DNA of 64,000 nt from UBA4416 sp040387475 (GTDB taxonomy: Bacteria > Bacteroidota > Bacteroidia > B-17B0 > Aurantibacillaceae), in assembly GCA_040387475.1 (NCBI GenBank), contig JAZKDT010000022.1, positions 1 through 64,000 on the forward strand, in the 5' to 3' direction. Under the pieces are notes generated by a model. That model was not told the origin of the DNA. It saw nothing but the letters and a program-made list of their open reading frames with translations, and did not search any database. Positions 24,004 through 34,796 of the stretch are shown piece after piece; position 1 is the stretch's first letter, and every line of letters begins with the position of its first letter. The translations under genes and the position numbers were made by a program.

Positions 24004-26286
24004 TTATATTTTTATACCTATCACACAAACATCGTCTACCTGTTCAAGATTGCCTTTCCAATCTTCAAACACCGAAATAAGATTATCTTTTTGCTCTGAT
24101 AACGATAGATGGTGATTTGCTATTAAGTTTTCTTTCAATTGTTTATACTTAAATTTTTTTCCTTTAGGCCCGCCAAACTGATCAGCAAATCCGTCTGTAT
24201 AAACTAATATCACATCGTTCTTTAAGACATCCATTTTAAACAACTTAAACGGCTCATTACGCACACCAATACCAACAGGCATTTTATCGGCCTCATATTC
24301 AATGATTGCTCCTTCACGAATAAGAATAGGAGCATTGTTAGCAGCTGAATAACTTACTTCTTTTGTTTCAAGATCAAAACACATCAAAATAGCGTCCATT
24401 CCGTCCTGCCCTCCATCCTTCGAAATGTTTTTTATCAGTCGTTCCCTTACATAGTCTAAAACGGCATTTGGTTCTGCAATTTTTTTCTCGTTAATAGCTT
24501 CATTTAAAAAGGACATATTCAACAGGCTCATAAATGCGCCAGGCACACCGTGCCCGGTACTATCGCAGACAGCTATGTAAAATTTAGTTTCCGTTTTTGT
24601 GGCCCAATAAAAATCGCCACTGACAATATCTTTAGGTTTAAAAATGACAAAATAATCATTCAGAAATTTTCTTAAAAAAGAATCATTAGCTAACAGGGTA
24701 TATTGAATGCGCTTTGCATAATTGATGCTATCCAGAACTTCTTTCTGTTTTTCTTCAATAATATCTTTTTGCAATACAACCTCAGCCGTCCGTTCTCTTA
24801 CCTTATCTTCAAGGCCATGCACTAAATTACTGATAGATATCTGCATTTTCCGGAAACCGTCAGCCAAAGTTCCAATTTCATCTTGGGTATTCGTATTTAA
24901 CACCACATCAAAATTGCCGTTTGATATCTCAGCAGCGTCAATGGTCAACTCTTTTAAAGGCTTGGTTATTTGCTTTGAAACAAAATAAGAAACCAGAAGT
25001 ACGATGATCAGCAAACCAACAAAGCCTTCAATAATATGGTTACGCAAAGTCACAACGTGCGAAAATGCTTCTTCTTCATCTATCTCGCTCATAATAGCCC
25101 AGTTCATTCCTAATATCTTTAAAGGTTTATAGGAGGATAGCACTGATACTCCTCTGTAATCGTCAAATATTTTTGTTCCCGTATTTCCGGCTAATGCATC
25201 TTTAGTACCTTCGGTTTTTACCTCCTGCAACCCAATGGTGCTATGAAAATTTTTGATATTTGTAATCGTGGCTTTGTCGGTGCCAATGATCTCAAGTGTT
25301 TTAAAATAGTTCAAGCTATCCTCTATCAAAAAACGCGATTGATTTCTTAATTTAAAATCTTCCCCGATCAGGTAGGTTTCTCCGGTTTTTTCCAAGCCCA
25401 CTTTTGCCCATTGGTGGTTACTGGTCATAATATTATTAATTCTGTCAATAGGCATTTGAAAAGCAATGATCCCGATCATCTCGTTACCATCAAACATAGG
25501 ACAAGCCATAAAAGATGCCCGTTCGTTATAAGAAGGAAGGTATGCCGAAAAATCAACCAGATTAACTTCGCCGGCATTTTGAATGAGGCGTGCTTTATTA
25601 AAACAATCGGCGAAGTTAGTTTTATTGAAAGGTCCGGTTAATAAAGAAGACCCAAAATCAAACTCTTTATAAACAGTGTATACCACATTACCAGTTTTAT
25701 GATCAACCAAAAAAACATCATAATATCCAAATCGCTCTAAAAAATGGCGAATAACCGGGTGGTATTTTTTATGTACAGAATTATAAGAGCATTTAAATCC
25801 GATAGAGTCGAGTAAATGTTTGGACCCAATAGGCAGACTATTAGAAACCATAAATTGATCCTGTAAAAAATCGGCATTGATATTACCAAAATTAACGATC
25901 TCATTCACACTTACTTTTTTTGACGCTCCCGCGTTTAACTTTGGTAAAACAACGGTATCAATGTAGGCTCCGATGTTTTTCTTTGATGAAGCTATTGTTT
26001 CCGGCGACAAATTTAATTCCTTATTCAAATTATCAAATCCGTATTTAAAGCCTTTCATGGCGTCGATCATCGCAGGATCTTCTGCCATGGTACTTAACTC
26101 GTCTTTAATTTGCTGAAAATAGTCGGTTATTTGATTGGCTTCTGCTTCTCTTACCGCTGTTAACCTATTGAAACTTTCGGTCTCAAAAGACACTTTAGCC
26201 TGCTTATAACTAATAATTCCAACTACCAACATGGAAAGGAAGGCAATTAAAAAAAAGATAATAGTAAGCTTAATTCCTATTTTCAT
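24004..26286 (-). CDS. Membrane sensor with HAMP and SpoIIE/PP2C phosphatase domains
   Basis: The 760-residue protein has an N-terminal membrane helix (about 8-28), a large extracytoplasmic sensor region of Cache type, and a second helix (about 425-445). A HAMP segment (KQITKPLKELTIDAAEISNG) and a short coiled coil precede the SpoIIE-type Ser/Thr phosphatase (about 545-760). Metal-binding acidic residues occur in SGDFYWAT, CDSTGHGVPGAFMS, GMDAILMCFD and VYTDGFADQFGG. Such proteins dephosphorylate anti-sigma-factor antagonists or similar partners in response to outside cues. No partner gene is seen nearby. It stands alone between two terminators. Confidence 0.88.
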   Translation of the reverse strand: MKIGIKLTIIFFLIAFLSMLVVGIISYKQAKVSFETESFNRLTAVREAEANQITDYFQQIKDELSTMAEDPAMIDAMKGFKYGFDNLNKELNLSPETIASSKKNIGAYIDTVVLPKLNAGASKKVSVNEIVNFGNINADFLQDQFMVSNSLPIGSKHLLDSIGFKCSYNSVHKKYHPVIRHFLERFGYYDVFLVDHKTGNVVYTVYKEFDFGSSLLTGPFNKTNFADCFNKARLIQNAGEVNLVDFSAYLPSYNERASFMACPMFDGNEMIGIIAFQMPIDRINNIMTSNHQWAKVGLEKTGETYLIGEDFKLRNQSRFLIEDSLNYFKTLEIIGTDKATITNIKNFHSTIGLQEVKTEGTKDALAGNTGTKIFDDYRGVSVLSSYKPLKILGMNWAIMSEIDEEEAFSHVVTLRNHIIEGFVGLLIIVLLVSYFVSKQITKPLKELTIDAAEISNGNFDVVLNTNTQDEIGTLADGFRKMQISISNLVHGLEDKVRERTAEVVLQKDIIEEKQKEVLDSINYAKRIQYTLLANDSFLRKFLNDYFVIFKPKDIVSGDFYWATKTETKFYIAVCDSTGHGVPGAFMSLLNMSFLNEAINEKKIAEPNAVLDYVRERLIKNISKDGGQDGMDAILMCFDLETKEVSYSAANNAPILIREGAIIEYEADKMPVGIGVRNEPFKLFKMDVLKNDVILVYTDGFADQFGGPKGKKFKYKQLKENLIANHHLSLSEQKDNLISVFEDWKGNLEQVDDVCVIGIKI

Positions 26287-26354
26287 GAGGTCATTTTACT
26301 TATAAAATTGTGACTTTATTTCGAATTTACGAAATTTGTTTTCTGAAACGATCT

Positions 26355-26389
26355 AAAAAAAGCCCCACCTTTTATCTGGCGGGGCTTTT
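26355..26389 (-). terminator. Intrinsic terminator after the M16 peptidase gene
   Basis: Stem 26358-26366 with 26381-26389 (AAAAGCCCC/GGGGCTTTT). A run of A at 26355-26361 reads as a U-tract on the minus strand, just beyond the stop of the peptidase gene. Confidence 0.88.
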
Positions 26390-26395
26390 GTATTT

Positions 26396-29350
26396 TTAAT
26401 ACCCAAACACATCTTTTAATGTGAGGTATTTGACTGTGCCGTACTTTTCAAGTGTTTTAATATCCAGCATATCCTTTTTACCTAATACCAATACTGTGGC
26501 AGGTTTATTTTTTATTTTTTCGTCCTGAAACTTTTTTACGTCATCGTATGTCATCGTAGTAACATTTAAAAATATATCTTTTCTGATATCTGTTTTTAAA
26601 CCAAATTTCTCAGCATTTAAATAATCAAATAAAATTTCTGCTTTATTGATCCGCTGTGTTTTGATACCTTGTAAAATTGCCTCTTTAGCAGCACCAAAAG
26701 CAATGTCGGATTTAGGGACGTTGTTTAATAAATTCATCATACCTGACATAGCTTCGGGTAATTTATCAGATTGGGAACCTATATAAGAAAAATTATAATA
26801 AGGTAATTTTGGATCGCTTGGTCTTCTGTAGGTCGAATAGCAAGAATAAGCCAAAGCTTTCGATTCTCTTAAATCCTGGAAAACTACCGAACTCATACCG
26901 CCTCCAAAATACTCATTATACATACTGATCAAAGGCATATTTTTAGCATCATACTTTTCACCTTCGGTTAAAATAACGATCTCAGCTTGTTTCATATCAT
27001 AATCAACTACATATATGGTATTGCTAAAAGTCTGACACGCAAAATTGGCTTCAACAGGTACAGGAATCAATCCTGTAGCAGGAACTTTATGAACAGTATT
27101 TAATGCTTCTTTCACATCACCAATCAATTTTGGGCCATAATATAAAATTCTGTGCTGGTATGTCATTAACGACTTAATCATAGCGGCAATTTGTGCCGGT
27201 TGCAATTTCGACAATTCCTCTTCAGATAAAATATGAGTAGCGGGATTTGATGCGCCATACTTAGCGTAGTTAACCATCATTTTTTGTAAGATCGTCCGTT
27301 TTTCCTGCTTGGCATCACTGCGTTTTTTCAGAATATCAGATACCAAATTTTTAAGCGTTGCTTCATCCACTTTAGGATCAGCAAATAAACCTTCAAATAA
27401 AGCTGTTGCTTTTTCAAAGTTTTCGTTCAACCCCGTTAAACTTACCCAGGTTTGATTATCCGAATTAAATACATTAAAAGAGCATCCTAACTTATAAAAC
27501 TCCTGCTGTACTTCTGCAGGTGTCATTTTACTGGTACCTAAATACGAAATATAGTCAATGGCAATAGGCAATACTTTATCATTGTTAGTGCCCATGTCAA
27601 AAGCATAATATAAGTCAAACAATTGATTTTCCGTATTCTGGCTGTACAAAACGGGAATATTTCCATTCATCACAGTTCTCATCACATCTTTATCATAATC
27701 AATAAATTTAGGCTGCATATCAGCTGTCTTATTGCTTAAAATATTTTTAACAAATGGTGATTGATCGTCTCTGTTGACCTCAACCGGCGTAATCTGTGGT
27801 TTTTCTACCTTTTGGATGTTATTATCTTCACCAATTCGTTTATAAACGACTACGTAATTATTTTCATTATAATTGGCTTTTGCAAAATCAATCACTTCTT
27901 GTTTTGTGATTTTTGATAAACGCTCCACCTGATTAACAGCTTGTTGCCATTTCGTATCATTAATAAAAGCATCTACAAACTCCATGGCACGCGATTGATT
28001 GTCTTCCAGGTCTTTTGTTTTCTTTAATTTCATGTCCGTAATCACGGCGCTCATTAACCAGTCAGGAAACTCTCCTTTTTTCACTAATTCAATTTGCGTA
28101 AGTAACAATTTTTCAGCTTCTTCCAGCGTTTGTCCTTCTTTAGGCTCTGCAAATAAAATATGAGTTGCATAATCTTTAAGCACATAAGCAAAGCTTCCGC
28201 TATTTAAAACTTTTTGCTGCTGATTTAAATTCAAATCTAATAAACCTGCGCTACCATTTGATAGTAGGGAATTGATCAACGTAATCATATCGGCATCTTT
28301 ACTGCCTGTTCCGGCAAAACGCCAGGCCATTGCTAAATTCGCTGCATCCGGCCCTATAATTTCTTTGGTTATTTTTTCGGTAATAGGTGCTTCTTTCTCA
28401 AACGTATATGGTGTTACCGGTTTAGATGGCATTGAACCAAAATTCTTTTCAATTAATTTAATAGTTTCATCCGGATCAAAATCGCCGCTGATACAAATTG
28501 CCATATTATTAGGAACGTAATTGGCATTGTAGTATTTCATAATCTCCTTCATCGAAGGATTTTTCAAATGATCTATTGTTCCAATTGTGGTTTGTTTACC
28601 GTAGTTATGATTTTTGAATAAACCAGAAAAAACTGCTTCCCATAATTTACTATTATCGCTATCCAAACCTCTGTTTTTTTCTTCATAAACAGCTTCTAAC
28701 TCGGTATGAAACAAACGTAAAACCGGCTTCCTGTAGCGCTCCGCTTCAATTTTTAACCAATTTTCAAGTTGATTGGAAGGTATGTCATTTACATAAACCG
28801 TTTGATCAAATGAAGTAAAGGCATTGGTTCCTTGCCCGCCAATACCGGCAAGCATTTTATCGTACTCGTTAGCAATAGCATACTTTGCCGCTACACCCGA
28901 AATACTATCGATTTGATGGTATATTTTTTTTCGTTGTCCTTCATCTTTCGTTTGACGATAAGTCTCATAAAGGTTTTCAATCTTTGTTATCTCCACAGAT
29001 TCTTTTGCAAAATCTTTAGTGCCGAATTTATCGGTTCCTTTAAACACCATGTGCTCAAGATAATGGGCTAATCCTGTAGCCGACGAAGGATCATTTTTAC
29101 TACCCGCTCTTACGGCAATGTAAGTTTGGATACGTGGCGCATTTTTATAAACGCTCATATAAACCTTCATACCATTTTTTAAGGTATATATCCTTGCTTT
29201 AAAAGGATCGTTTAAAGCGTATTCAAAGTTTAATGACGGAACCGGAGAACCATCTTTTGCAGTTGGTTTCGTTGTTGGCTTTGTTTGACCATTCCCTTGC
29301 GCAATAACAAGAGTTAACGCCAGAGGCAAAAAAGATTTTAATTTGATCAT
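26396..29350 (-). CDS. Secreted M16-family zinc metallopeptidase
   Basis: The 984-residue protein has a signal peptide (about 1-22) and the inverted zinc motif HYLEH (96-100) in GLAHYLEHMVFKGT. The distal zinc-ligand region is HTELEAVYEEKNRG, about 90 residues further on. A first M16 pair is followed by a second, catalytically inactive pair containing the substrate-binding FGGGMSSVVFQDLRE segment. This two-pair build resembles pitrilysin-like peptidases of Bacteroidota. It likely degrades peptides in the periplasm or outside the cell. It is monocistronic, with a possible promoter at 29370-29400 and a terminator at its end. Confidence 0.93.
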   Translation of the reverse strand: MIKLKSFLPLALTLVIAQGNGQTKPTTKPTAKDGSPVPSLNFEYALNDPFKARIYTLKNGMKVYMSVYKNAPRIQTYIAVRAGSKNDPSSATGLAHYLEHMVFKGTDKFGTKDFAKESVEITKIENLYETYRQTKDEGQRKKIYHQIDSISGVAAKYAIANEYDKMLAGIGGQGTNAFTSFDQTVYVNDIPSNQLENWLKIEAERYRKPVLRLFHTELEAVYEEKNRGLDSDNSKLWEAVFSGLFKNHNYGKQTTIGTIDHLKNPSMKEIMKYYNANYVPNNMAICISGDFDPDETIKLIEKNFGSMPSKPVTPYTFEKEAPITEKITKEIIGPDAANLAMAWRFAGTGSKDADMITLINSLLSNGSAGLLDLNLNQQQKVLNSGSFAYVLKDYATHILFAEPKEGQTLEEAEKLLLTQIELVKKGEFPDWLMSAVITDMKLKKTKDLEDNQSRAMEFVDAFINDTKWQQAVNQVERLSKITKQEVIDFAKANYNENNYVVVYKRIGEDNNIQKVEKPQITPVEVNRDDQSPFVKNILSNKTADMQPKFIDYDKDVMRTVMNGNIPVLYSQNTENQLFDLYYAFDMGTNNDKVLPIAIDYISYLGTSKMTPAEVQQEFYKLGCSFNVFNSDNQTWVSLTGLNENFEKATALFEGLFADPKVDEATLKNLVSDILKKRSDAKQEKRTILQKMMVNYAKYGASNPATHILSEEELSKLQPAQIAAMIKSLMTYQHRILYYGPKLIGDVKEALNTVHKVPATGLIPVPVEANFACQTFSNTIYVVDYDMKQAEIVILTEGEKYDAKNMPLISMYNEYFGGGMSSVVFQDLRESKALAYSCYSTYRRPSDPKLPYYNFSYIGSQSDKLPEAMSGMMNLLNNVPKSDIAFGAAKEAILQGIKTQRINKAEILFDYLNAEKFGLKTDIRKDIFLNVTTMTYDDVKKFQDEKIKNKPATVLVLGKKDMLDIKTLEKYGTVKYLTLKDVFGY

Positions 29351-29369
29351 GTGTTTAATTTATATGAAA

Positions 29370-29400
29370 CGAATATAACTAAAATTGCCAAGGTAAGAAA
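29370..29400 (-). promoter_or_regulatory. Probable promoter of the M16 peptidase gene
   Basis: On the minus strand TTTC (29397-29400), exactly 19 nt, then TATATTCG (29370-29377), one base away from the consensus in each box and 19 nt before the ATG. Confidence 0.4.
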
Positions 29401-29531
29401 ACCGTTTGGTTATTCCGGCAAACCGCTTATCAGTCTCTTTTGCCCATAAAATAAAGGTAGCTGAAATAGGCGTTAATGAGCGTCACTCAATGTCTATAGG
29501 AAGTCAAATAAAATGAAAATATTCTTTTTCA

Positions 29532-32045
29532 TTATTTAAAATCCAGTCCATCCTGGTTTCCTTCCTGACCGCCCATACCTTTCATTTGTTTACCACGTTT
29601 AAAGATAGAGGCATCCATTTTACCAAACAGGTAAGTTACAGTGAAACGGAAATAACGCGACTCTCGACGACGTGACAGATCCTGTTCATAATAAGGTGTT
29701 TCGTAATGCGTACCCATTCGTCGGCTATTAAACACATCACTTACCGTTGCATTGAAGATCCATTTGGTTTTATACATGTAATTCAGTGAAACGTCCATTG
29801 AGTAAATTTCATTGGCTACTCCTAACAACAATATTTTTGGCGACTCATAATTACCATTTACTTGTAATGTGATATTTTTTGGGAATTTATAAGCTATGGT
29901 TGTCTTGGCATTCCAGGCGTATCCTTCCGTTTTCACTTCAGGCTCAGTAGGTACAATTTTTCCTTTGATGTAAATGTAATAAGCATTGGCATTTGCGGTC
30001 CAGTCTAAATTTTTAAAGAAGGTCCATTTAAATGTATTTTCTAAACCATAGCGAATAGCATTATCTCCGTTGATAGATGTGTTAATTAGGACTGTTGGAT
30101 CGGACGGTGAAGGATAAGCTACATCGGTTATAGGTTGTTCCTCGTAGCGAAAATACCCGGAAGCCAAATAACTACCTTTCGAAAAGATCTTATTGTAATT
30201 GGCTTCAGCGATGTTTTTAAATTCCGGTTTTAACTGGGGATTTCCAATACGGTAATTTTGCTTATCGGCAAACATGACGAACGGCATTAACTGAAAAAAG
30301 TTAGGTCGTTGTATTTTTCTACTAAAGTTCAATTGTACCTCCTGGCTTTTTTTCAATTTTTTAGAAAAATAAATCGCCGGGAATAACGATTTTAAAATGT
30401 CATCGGAAGTAGACGGGTAACTGTATGAGAATTTTTGATTTTTATCTGTTATATTACCTGCATAGTATGACTGCTCAAAACGTAAACCAGCCTGGAAACC
30501 GATATCCCAAAATGTTTTCGCGCTATAGTTCACATAAGCTGCGTTTACTATATCATCAATCACATAACGGTTACTCATAACACTATCTTTTTGATAGCTG
30601 TTTTCGTCGCCTAATGCAACACTTGTATTATTTGCACTCACTGAGTTTTTATAAAATGCTTTTATTCCGGCCTCGAATTTTTTAGTGTCAGAAATTGGGT
30701 TTACATAGTCAGACTGAAACACATATTGATTGGCGGTGGTTGAACCCACATTTTTCTGATAAAAAGTTGGATCACTAAAAGCAGTGTCAAGGGCTCCAAT
30801 ATATGTATCAGAATTTCTTGTAAACAAATAACCATTTTTGGACGTCGTGTAATTATAGTTTCCGTCAATCGTTAATTCTTTACCAACTTTTGGAAATGTT
30901 TTTTTGTATAATACCTGGGCATTATAATTTTGAAAAGCAGCTTTTTGATCATTAATTTGATAACCTGTCGATTTAGCGTCTATATTGTAAATGCCGCCGA
31001 TATAATTTTGAACGTCATTTGTTTTAAACTCCCCGCCCACTATCATTCCATTTAAAGAAATAGTATTTCTATTGTCAATATTATAATCAATTCCTAATCT
31101 CCCAAAATTAAATAAATTCATCATCCTGGTTTTATTGTCCTGATTATAATATCCGGTCGCAATACCGCTATCAAGTTGTGTTCTTTTGGTAAAGCCCATT
31201 GTATTGTTAATAGCCTGATTAAAGGAGTACATTAAAGATGTGTTCCATTTTCCCTGCTTCACATTAATATTTGCCATACCGCCATAACGATCGCCCGTTC
31301 CTACATAGGCCATAACCATTCCGTTGTAACCCGGCTTGCCGTTCTTCTTCATTACCACATTTAGTACTCCCCCTGTTGTACTGGCATCAAATTTAACTGA
31401 AGGGTTCGTAATGATCTCCACCCTGTCAATCTGATCGGCAGGTATTTGCTGTAAAGTCAGAGTAGTTGGTCTACCATCCACATAGATCATGGGCGATTGA
31501 TTTCTTAATTGTACATTCCCATCCGCGTCAACGGTTAAACCTGGAATGTTTTTCATCACGTCAACGGCCGTTCCGCCTTTTACCGAAAGATCTTTTTCTA
31601 CATTATAAGTTCGTTTATCGATAGACAAAACTACGGCGCTCTTTTCCGCGGTCACTTCAACCTCGCTTAATAATTTATCGTCAACTGCCAATTTAATGTT
31701 TCCCAAATCCTGGTCTACTTTATCAGGAGGAACAATAAATACTTTTTGAGTAAAGTCTTTATAACCGATGAACTTGATTCTTACTCTCACCTGTCCAAAA
31801 GAAGGCAGGCCTTCCACAGCGAAATCACCGTTTTCTTTAACCAAACCTCCCCCTAACAGACTGTCTTTGCTAAACCATAATACCTGTACAGATGCATACT
31901 CCACTGGTTTTCCGGTATTGGCATCTAATACTTTACCAAATACTCGCCCCAGCTTAGGATCTTTCATGCCTTTTGGCATACCCGGCATTTGGGCACTAGC
32001 ATTAAATCCAATTAAAAGCAAAAAAAAGACTAATAGATTTTTCAT
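29532..32045 (-). CDS. Outer-membrane beta-barrel protein, TonB-dependent-receptor-like
   Basis: The 837-residue protein has a signal peptide (1-18, ending ASAQ). A carboxypeptidase-regulatory-like domain (about 30-115, FGKVLDANTGKPVEYASVQV) precedes a plug-like domain: VDVMKNIPGLTVDADGNVQL, MIYVDGRP and IDRVEIITNPSVKFDASTTGGVLNV, about 160-235. The rest is a long barrel. It fits the outer membrane beta-barrel family of TonB-receptor relatives, which often lack a SusD partner; none is encoded nearby. The substrate is unknown. The end is Gly/Met/Lys-rich and barrel-like, without a T9SS domain. Confidence 0.88.
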   Translation of the reverse strand: MKNLLVFFLLLIGFNASAQMPGMPKGMKDPKLGRVFGKVLDANTGKPVEYASVQVLWFSKDSLLGGGLVKENGDFAVEGLPSFGQVRVRIKFIGYKDFTQKVFIVPPDKVDQDLGNIKLAVDDKLLSEVEVTAEKSAVVLSIDKRTYNVEKDLSVKGGTAVDVMKNIPGLTVDADGNVQLRNQSPMIYVDGRPTTLTLQQIPADQIDRVEIITNPSVKFDASTTGGVLNVVMKKNGKPGYNGMVMAYVGTGDRYGGMANINVKQGKWNTSLMYSFNQAINNTMGFTKRTQLDSGIATGYYNQDNKTRMMNLFNFGRLGIDYNIDNRNTISLNGMIVGGEFKTNDVQNYIGGIYNIDAKSTGYQINDQKAAFQNYNAQVLYKKTFPKVGKELTIDGNYNYTTSKNGYLFTRNSDTYIGALDTAFSDPTFYQKNVGSTTANQYVFQSDYVNPISDTKKFEAGIKAFYKNSVSANNTSVALGDENSYQKDSVMSNRYVIDDIVNAAYVNYSAKTFWDIGFQAGLRFEQSYYAGNITDKNQKFSYSYPSTSDDILKSLFPAIYFSKKLKKSQEVQLNFSRKIQRPNFFQLMPFVMFADKQNYRIGNPQLKPEFKNIAEANYNKIFSKGSYLASGYFRYEEQPITDVAYPSPSDPTVLINTSINGDNAIRYGLENTFKWTFFKNLDWTANANAYYIYIKGKIVPTEPEVKTEGYAWNAKTTIAYKFPKNITLQVNGNYESPKILLLGVANEIYSMDVSLNYMYKTKWIFNATVSDVFNSRRMGTHYETPYYEQDLSRRRESRYFRFTVTYLFGKMDASIFKRGKQMKGMGGQEGNQDGLDFK

Positions 32046-32171
32046 GAGGAAATTTAAAAATGTAAAGGTATAAACAATACTTACTCTCCCATAACAAATT
32101 ATATAAGCGGTAGTTTATCGTGACTTGCCATTAATAGCCGCTTACAAAAAAATTCACCGCATTTTTTTAGC

Positions 32172-32203
32172 AAAAAAAACCTCCGTAGATAACGAAGGGT
32201 TTA
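32172..32203 (-). terminator. Probable terminator after the small Pro/Ser-rich protein gene
   Basis: An imperfect stem (32178-32186 with 32192-32201) is followed on the minus strand by eight U (A-run 32172-32179), just past the stop codon at 32207. Confidence 0.65.
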
Positions 32204-32206
32204 AAT

Positions 32207-32461
32207 TTATTCTGGTTTTTTAGGATCTTTTGGGGGATCAGCCGGTTTAGCGGGTGGTGTTGGCGACGCTGCCGGTGGCGGGGAACTTTTCTTTGAACTC
32301 GAACTCTTTTTAGTTTCGGACTTCACAGACACCCCACTTTCGCTAATGGCTCTTTGCTGGCCTCTGCTTGGAGGAGGAGTGTCTTTCTTTTTTTCTGTTT
32401 CTTGTGCATTGGCCGTTAAACAAGCCATAATAACCATTGCGGATAATATAATTTTTTTCAT
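32207..32461 (-). CDS. Small secreted Lys/Ser/Pro-rich protein, function unknown
   Basis: The 84-residue protein has a clear signal peptide (MKKIILSAMVIMACLTANAQ). The mature part of about 64 residues is dominated by Lys, Ser and Pro (KKSSSSKKSSPPPAASPTPP near 50-69), with no predicted fold. It is probably a disordered periplasmic or surface protein. I do not recognise a family. A terminator follows, and there is no partner gene in the same direction nearby, so it is likely transcribed alone. Confidence 0.65.
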   Translation of the reverse strand: MKKIILSAMVIMACLTANAQETEKKKDTPPPSRGQQRAISESGVSVKSETKKSSSSKKSSPPPAASPTPPAKPADPPKDPKKPE

Positions 32462-32570
32462 CTTTAGTTTTTTATTGTTTACAGAACCTTATGAATATCT
32501 CGACAATAGGAAAGTCTTACTTTAACATGGAGGTATTTTCATGCTCTGGAATTTACTATAAATGTACAAA

Positions 32571-34760
32571 TTATTTCAAAAGCTCCTGAGCTTCCTGTAT
32601 GGAAATAATTTCTCCTTTGAAGATGGCGATTACAAATGCCTCCACAAGACCTTTATCTGAAAGCTCCTGACGGTACTTATCCGCTTTTGAATAATCACTG
32701 AAACTACCAGCCGTGTACCTGATCATTCCTGATCCAGTGCCTTGTTTTTCAACACCTTCCAAATCTTTGGTCTTTTCTTCCATGTCATTGGAACCAGCTT
32801 TACGCAGCGCTCCTAATTGAACTTTAAAACTTACGAGCGATTTATCAATCGAGCTAAAAGATTCAATTTTCGTAATATCTTCTTTTTCATCTGTATCCAT
32901 GGTCGCCTTGGTTGCGCTCATCGGAATACGTTTTCCATCTTTATAAGCCGTAATAAAAGCATCTCCGTACCCTTCCAAAACCAGGTTGGCTTTTGAATTT
33001 GCTGCTTCTTCAATGGTTTTAAACCCTTTGGTGGTATAACGGAATACATCGTCATCCGTTTTAAGCTCTAATACGGTTCCTGCATTTTTAAATACGCCTT
33101 TAGAAATTCTGTTCTTATAGGCCCCTAACTGTACGCGATACACAATATCTCCTTTTGCAAACTCATTGGCATTGGCATCTGAGTTTGAATTGGTAGTTGT
33201 TGTAGTATTAGTTGCAGCAGTTGTAGTACCAGCGTTAGCGGCTAAACCATTAATCTCATCATCGGTTAAGGTTACAATATCTCCATTCTTAAAATAACCG
33301 ACCTTGGCGTTCTTACTTCCCTCAGCAATAAATTCATCTCTTCGTTTTACGGCATTCTGAATTTCTTTATAAGTTCCGGCCGTATAAAGTACAGTCGAAT
33401 TATCGGGAAGGGTGGTTGATTTTACATCACCAATACTTAATAAATAGGCCATCTCATTATTTGGCACCGGGCCATCATAACGCGCTAACTCTACAGTATA
33501 AACTTTTTCATTTTTATTTGATGGCTGAGTAGCTGAAGCACTATCTTTTTTAACGGCGTAGAAATTTTCAACGATTTCCTCATTAACAACGTTTCCACTA
33601 TCCATATAAGTGTTATACCAATTTTGCCAATATTCGTCAGTTAATGCTACACCTTTGTCATTAACTTCAATTCCTTTAGGCGATGCCAATTCATCATCTG
33701 AATGATTTGGCACTCCATCATTATCATCATCAAAAGGACAACCGCCTGCATCCACTTTAACCCCTTTGGGCGTTCCATGACATTTATCATCCCAGTCTTT
33801 TACACCATCTTCGTCATAATCGCCTCTATCAATGGCAAGCCAGTCAACGTTATCAAAATAATCATCTGGTAGCGTATCTCCCTTGATTTTTTTCTTGAAT
33901 ACCAGGTCATATTGCAAAGCAAAAGATGTGTAAACAAAATTGTCTTTTTGCTTTGTTCCACTCCTGGTTCCGATACTATTATTCGTAATACCATCAATAT
34001 AGTCAGTTGTAGAAAAATAATACTGAAACCCAAGCTTAAAATCAAAACGATCTGTTATTTTCATCAATGCCCCTGCCCCTACCGGGAAAGCCCAAGCGCG
34101 CTCCTGATATTTACCAAAGCCATCCTGATTCTGTTCCCGGATGTCGGTTTCATAAATATAATCTCTATTTAAATTAACAGCCAAAGAGGCGGTAGGTGCC
34201 GCCTCATCTATGTTCTTAATAGAACCATCACTCCAGTAATAATATTTATTGCCATTTTTGTCGTATTGATCTGTTTTGGACAGGAACTCAAAAGAACTGA
34301 CTCCTACAGAAACCCAGGGGCGAATGCGGCACCGATCGGGAATAAAATTTCCAAAATCGTACATTAAACTTAAGCCACCTGAACGTATTTCGGATTGAAA
34401 ATTTACCTGGCGATTATCTACCCATTCGTTTGCGCCGAGTTTTCCAAATAAAATATTAAAATTTAATTGAAGTGGCTTATATAAACGCTGTGAAACATTG
34501 AGATCGTAAGCTATTCTTGCTGTCCAAGGTGCCTGATAATGTTTTGCATACAAATCACCATGAAAGGATAACATCCCGGCTCCTAAAGAAACTTTTGGTT
34601 TAAATATATCGCCTAAAGCAGGAGGATCAGTTGACTTTTTTTCGGATTTTAACGTGGGAGTTGCAGCGGCGACACGTTCAACTTTTGCAGAAGTATCCGT
34701 TTGAGCTTTTGCAAAAGAACAAATTAAAATAAGAAATATAAAAAGTACTCTTTTAAGCAT
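32571..34760 (-). CDS. Outer-membrane barrel protein with TSP3 repeats and three SPOR-like domains
   Basis: The 729-residue protein starts with a signal peptide (about 1-20, ending AKAQ). A beta-barrel-like region (50-290) is followed by a calcium-binding thrombospondin type 3 segment (DYDEDGVKDWDDKCHGTPKG, DDDNDGVPNHSDDE, about 315-360). Three related SPOR-like modules follow: around YTVELARYDG, YRVQLGAYKN and FKVQLGALRK, about 420-729. SPOR domains commonly bind septal or denuded peptidoglycan. This suggests a link between the outer membrane and the cell wall, similar in purpose to OmpA. It is the third gene of a set with two related neighbours, 36 nt after the preceding one. Confidence 0.8.
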   Translation of the reverse strand: MLKRVLFIFLILICSFAKAQTDTSAKVERVAAATPTLKSEKKSTDPPALGDIFKPKVSLGAGMLSFHGDLYAKHYQAPWTARIAYDLNVSQRLYKPLQLNFNILFGKLGANEWVDNRQVNFQSEIRSGGLSLMYDFGNFIPDRCRIRPWVSVGVSSFEFLSKTDQYDKNGNKYYYWSDGSIKNIDEAAPTASLAVNLNRDYIYETDIREQNQDGFGKYQERAWAFPVGAGALMKITDRFDFKLGFQYYFSTTDYIDGITNNSIGTRSGTKQKDNFVYTSFALQYDLVFKKKIKGDTLPDDYFDNVDWLAIDRGDYDEDGVKDWDDKCHGTPKGVKVDAGGCPFDDDNDGVPNHSDDELASPKGIEVNDKGVALTDEYWQNWYNTYMDSGNVVNEEIVENFYAVKKDSASATQPSNKNEKVYTVELARYDGPVPNNEMAYLLSIGDVKSTTLPDNSTVLYTAGTYKEIQNAVKRRDEFIAEGSKNAKVGYFKNGDIVTLTDDEINGLAANAGTTTAATNTTTTTNSNSDANANEFAKGDIVYRVQLGAYKNRISKGVFKNAGTVLELKTDDDVFRYTTKGFKTIEEAANSKANLVLEGYGDAFITAYKDGKRIPMSATKATMDTDEKEDITKIESFSSIDKSLVSFKVQLGALRKAGSNDMEEKTKDLEGVEKQGTGSGMIRYTAGSFSDYSKADKYRQELSDKGLVEAFVIAIFKGEIISIQEAQELLK

Positions 34761-34796
34761 TAAATGTGGCTTGTACGCAAAATTAAGAAAAATGGT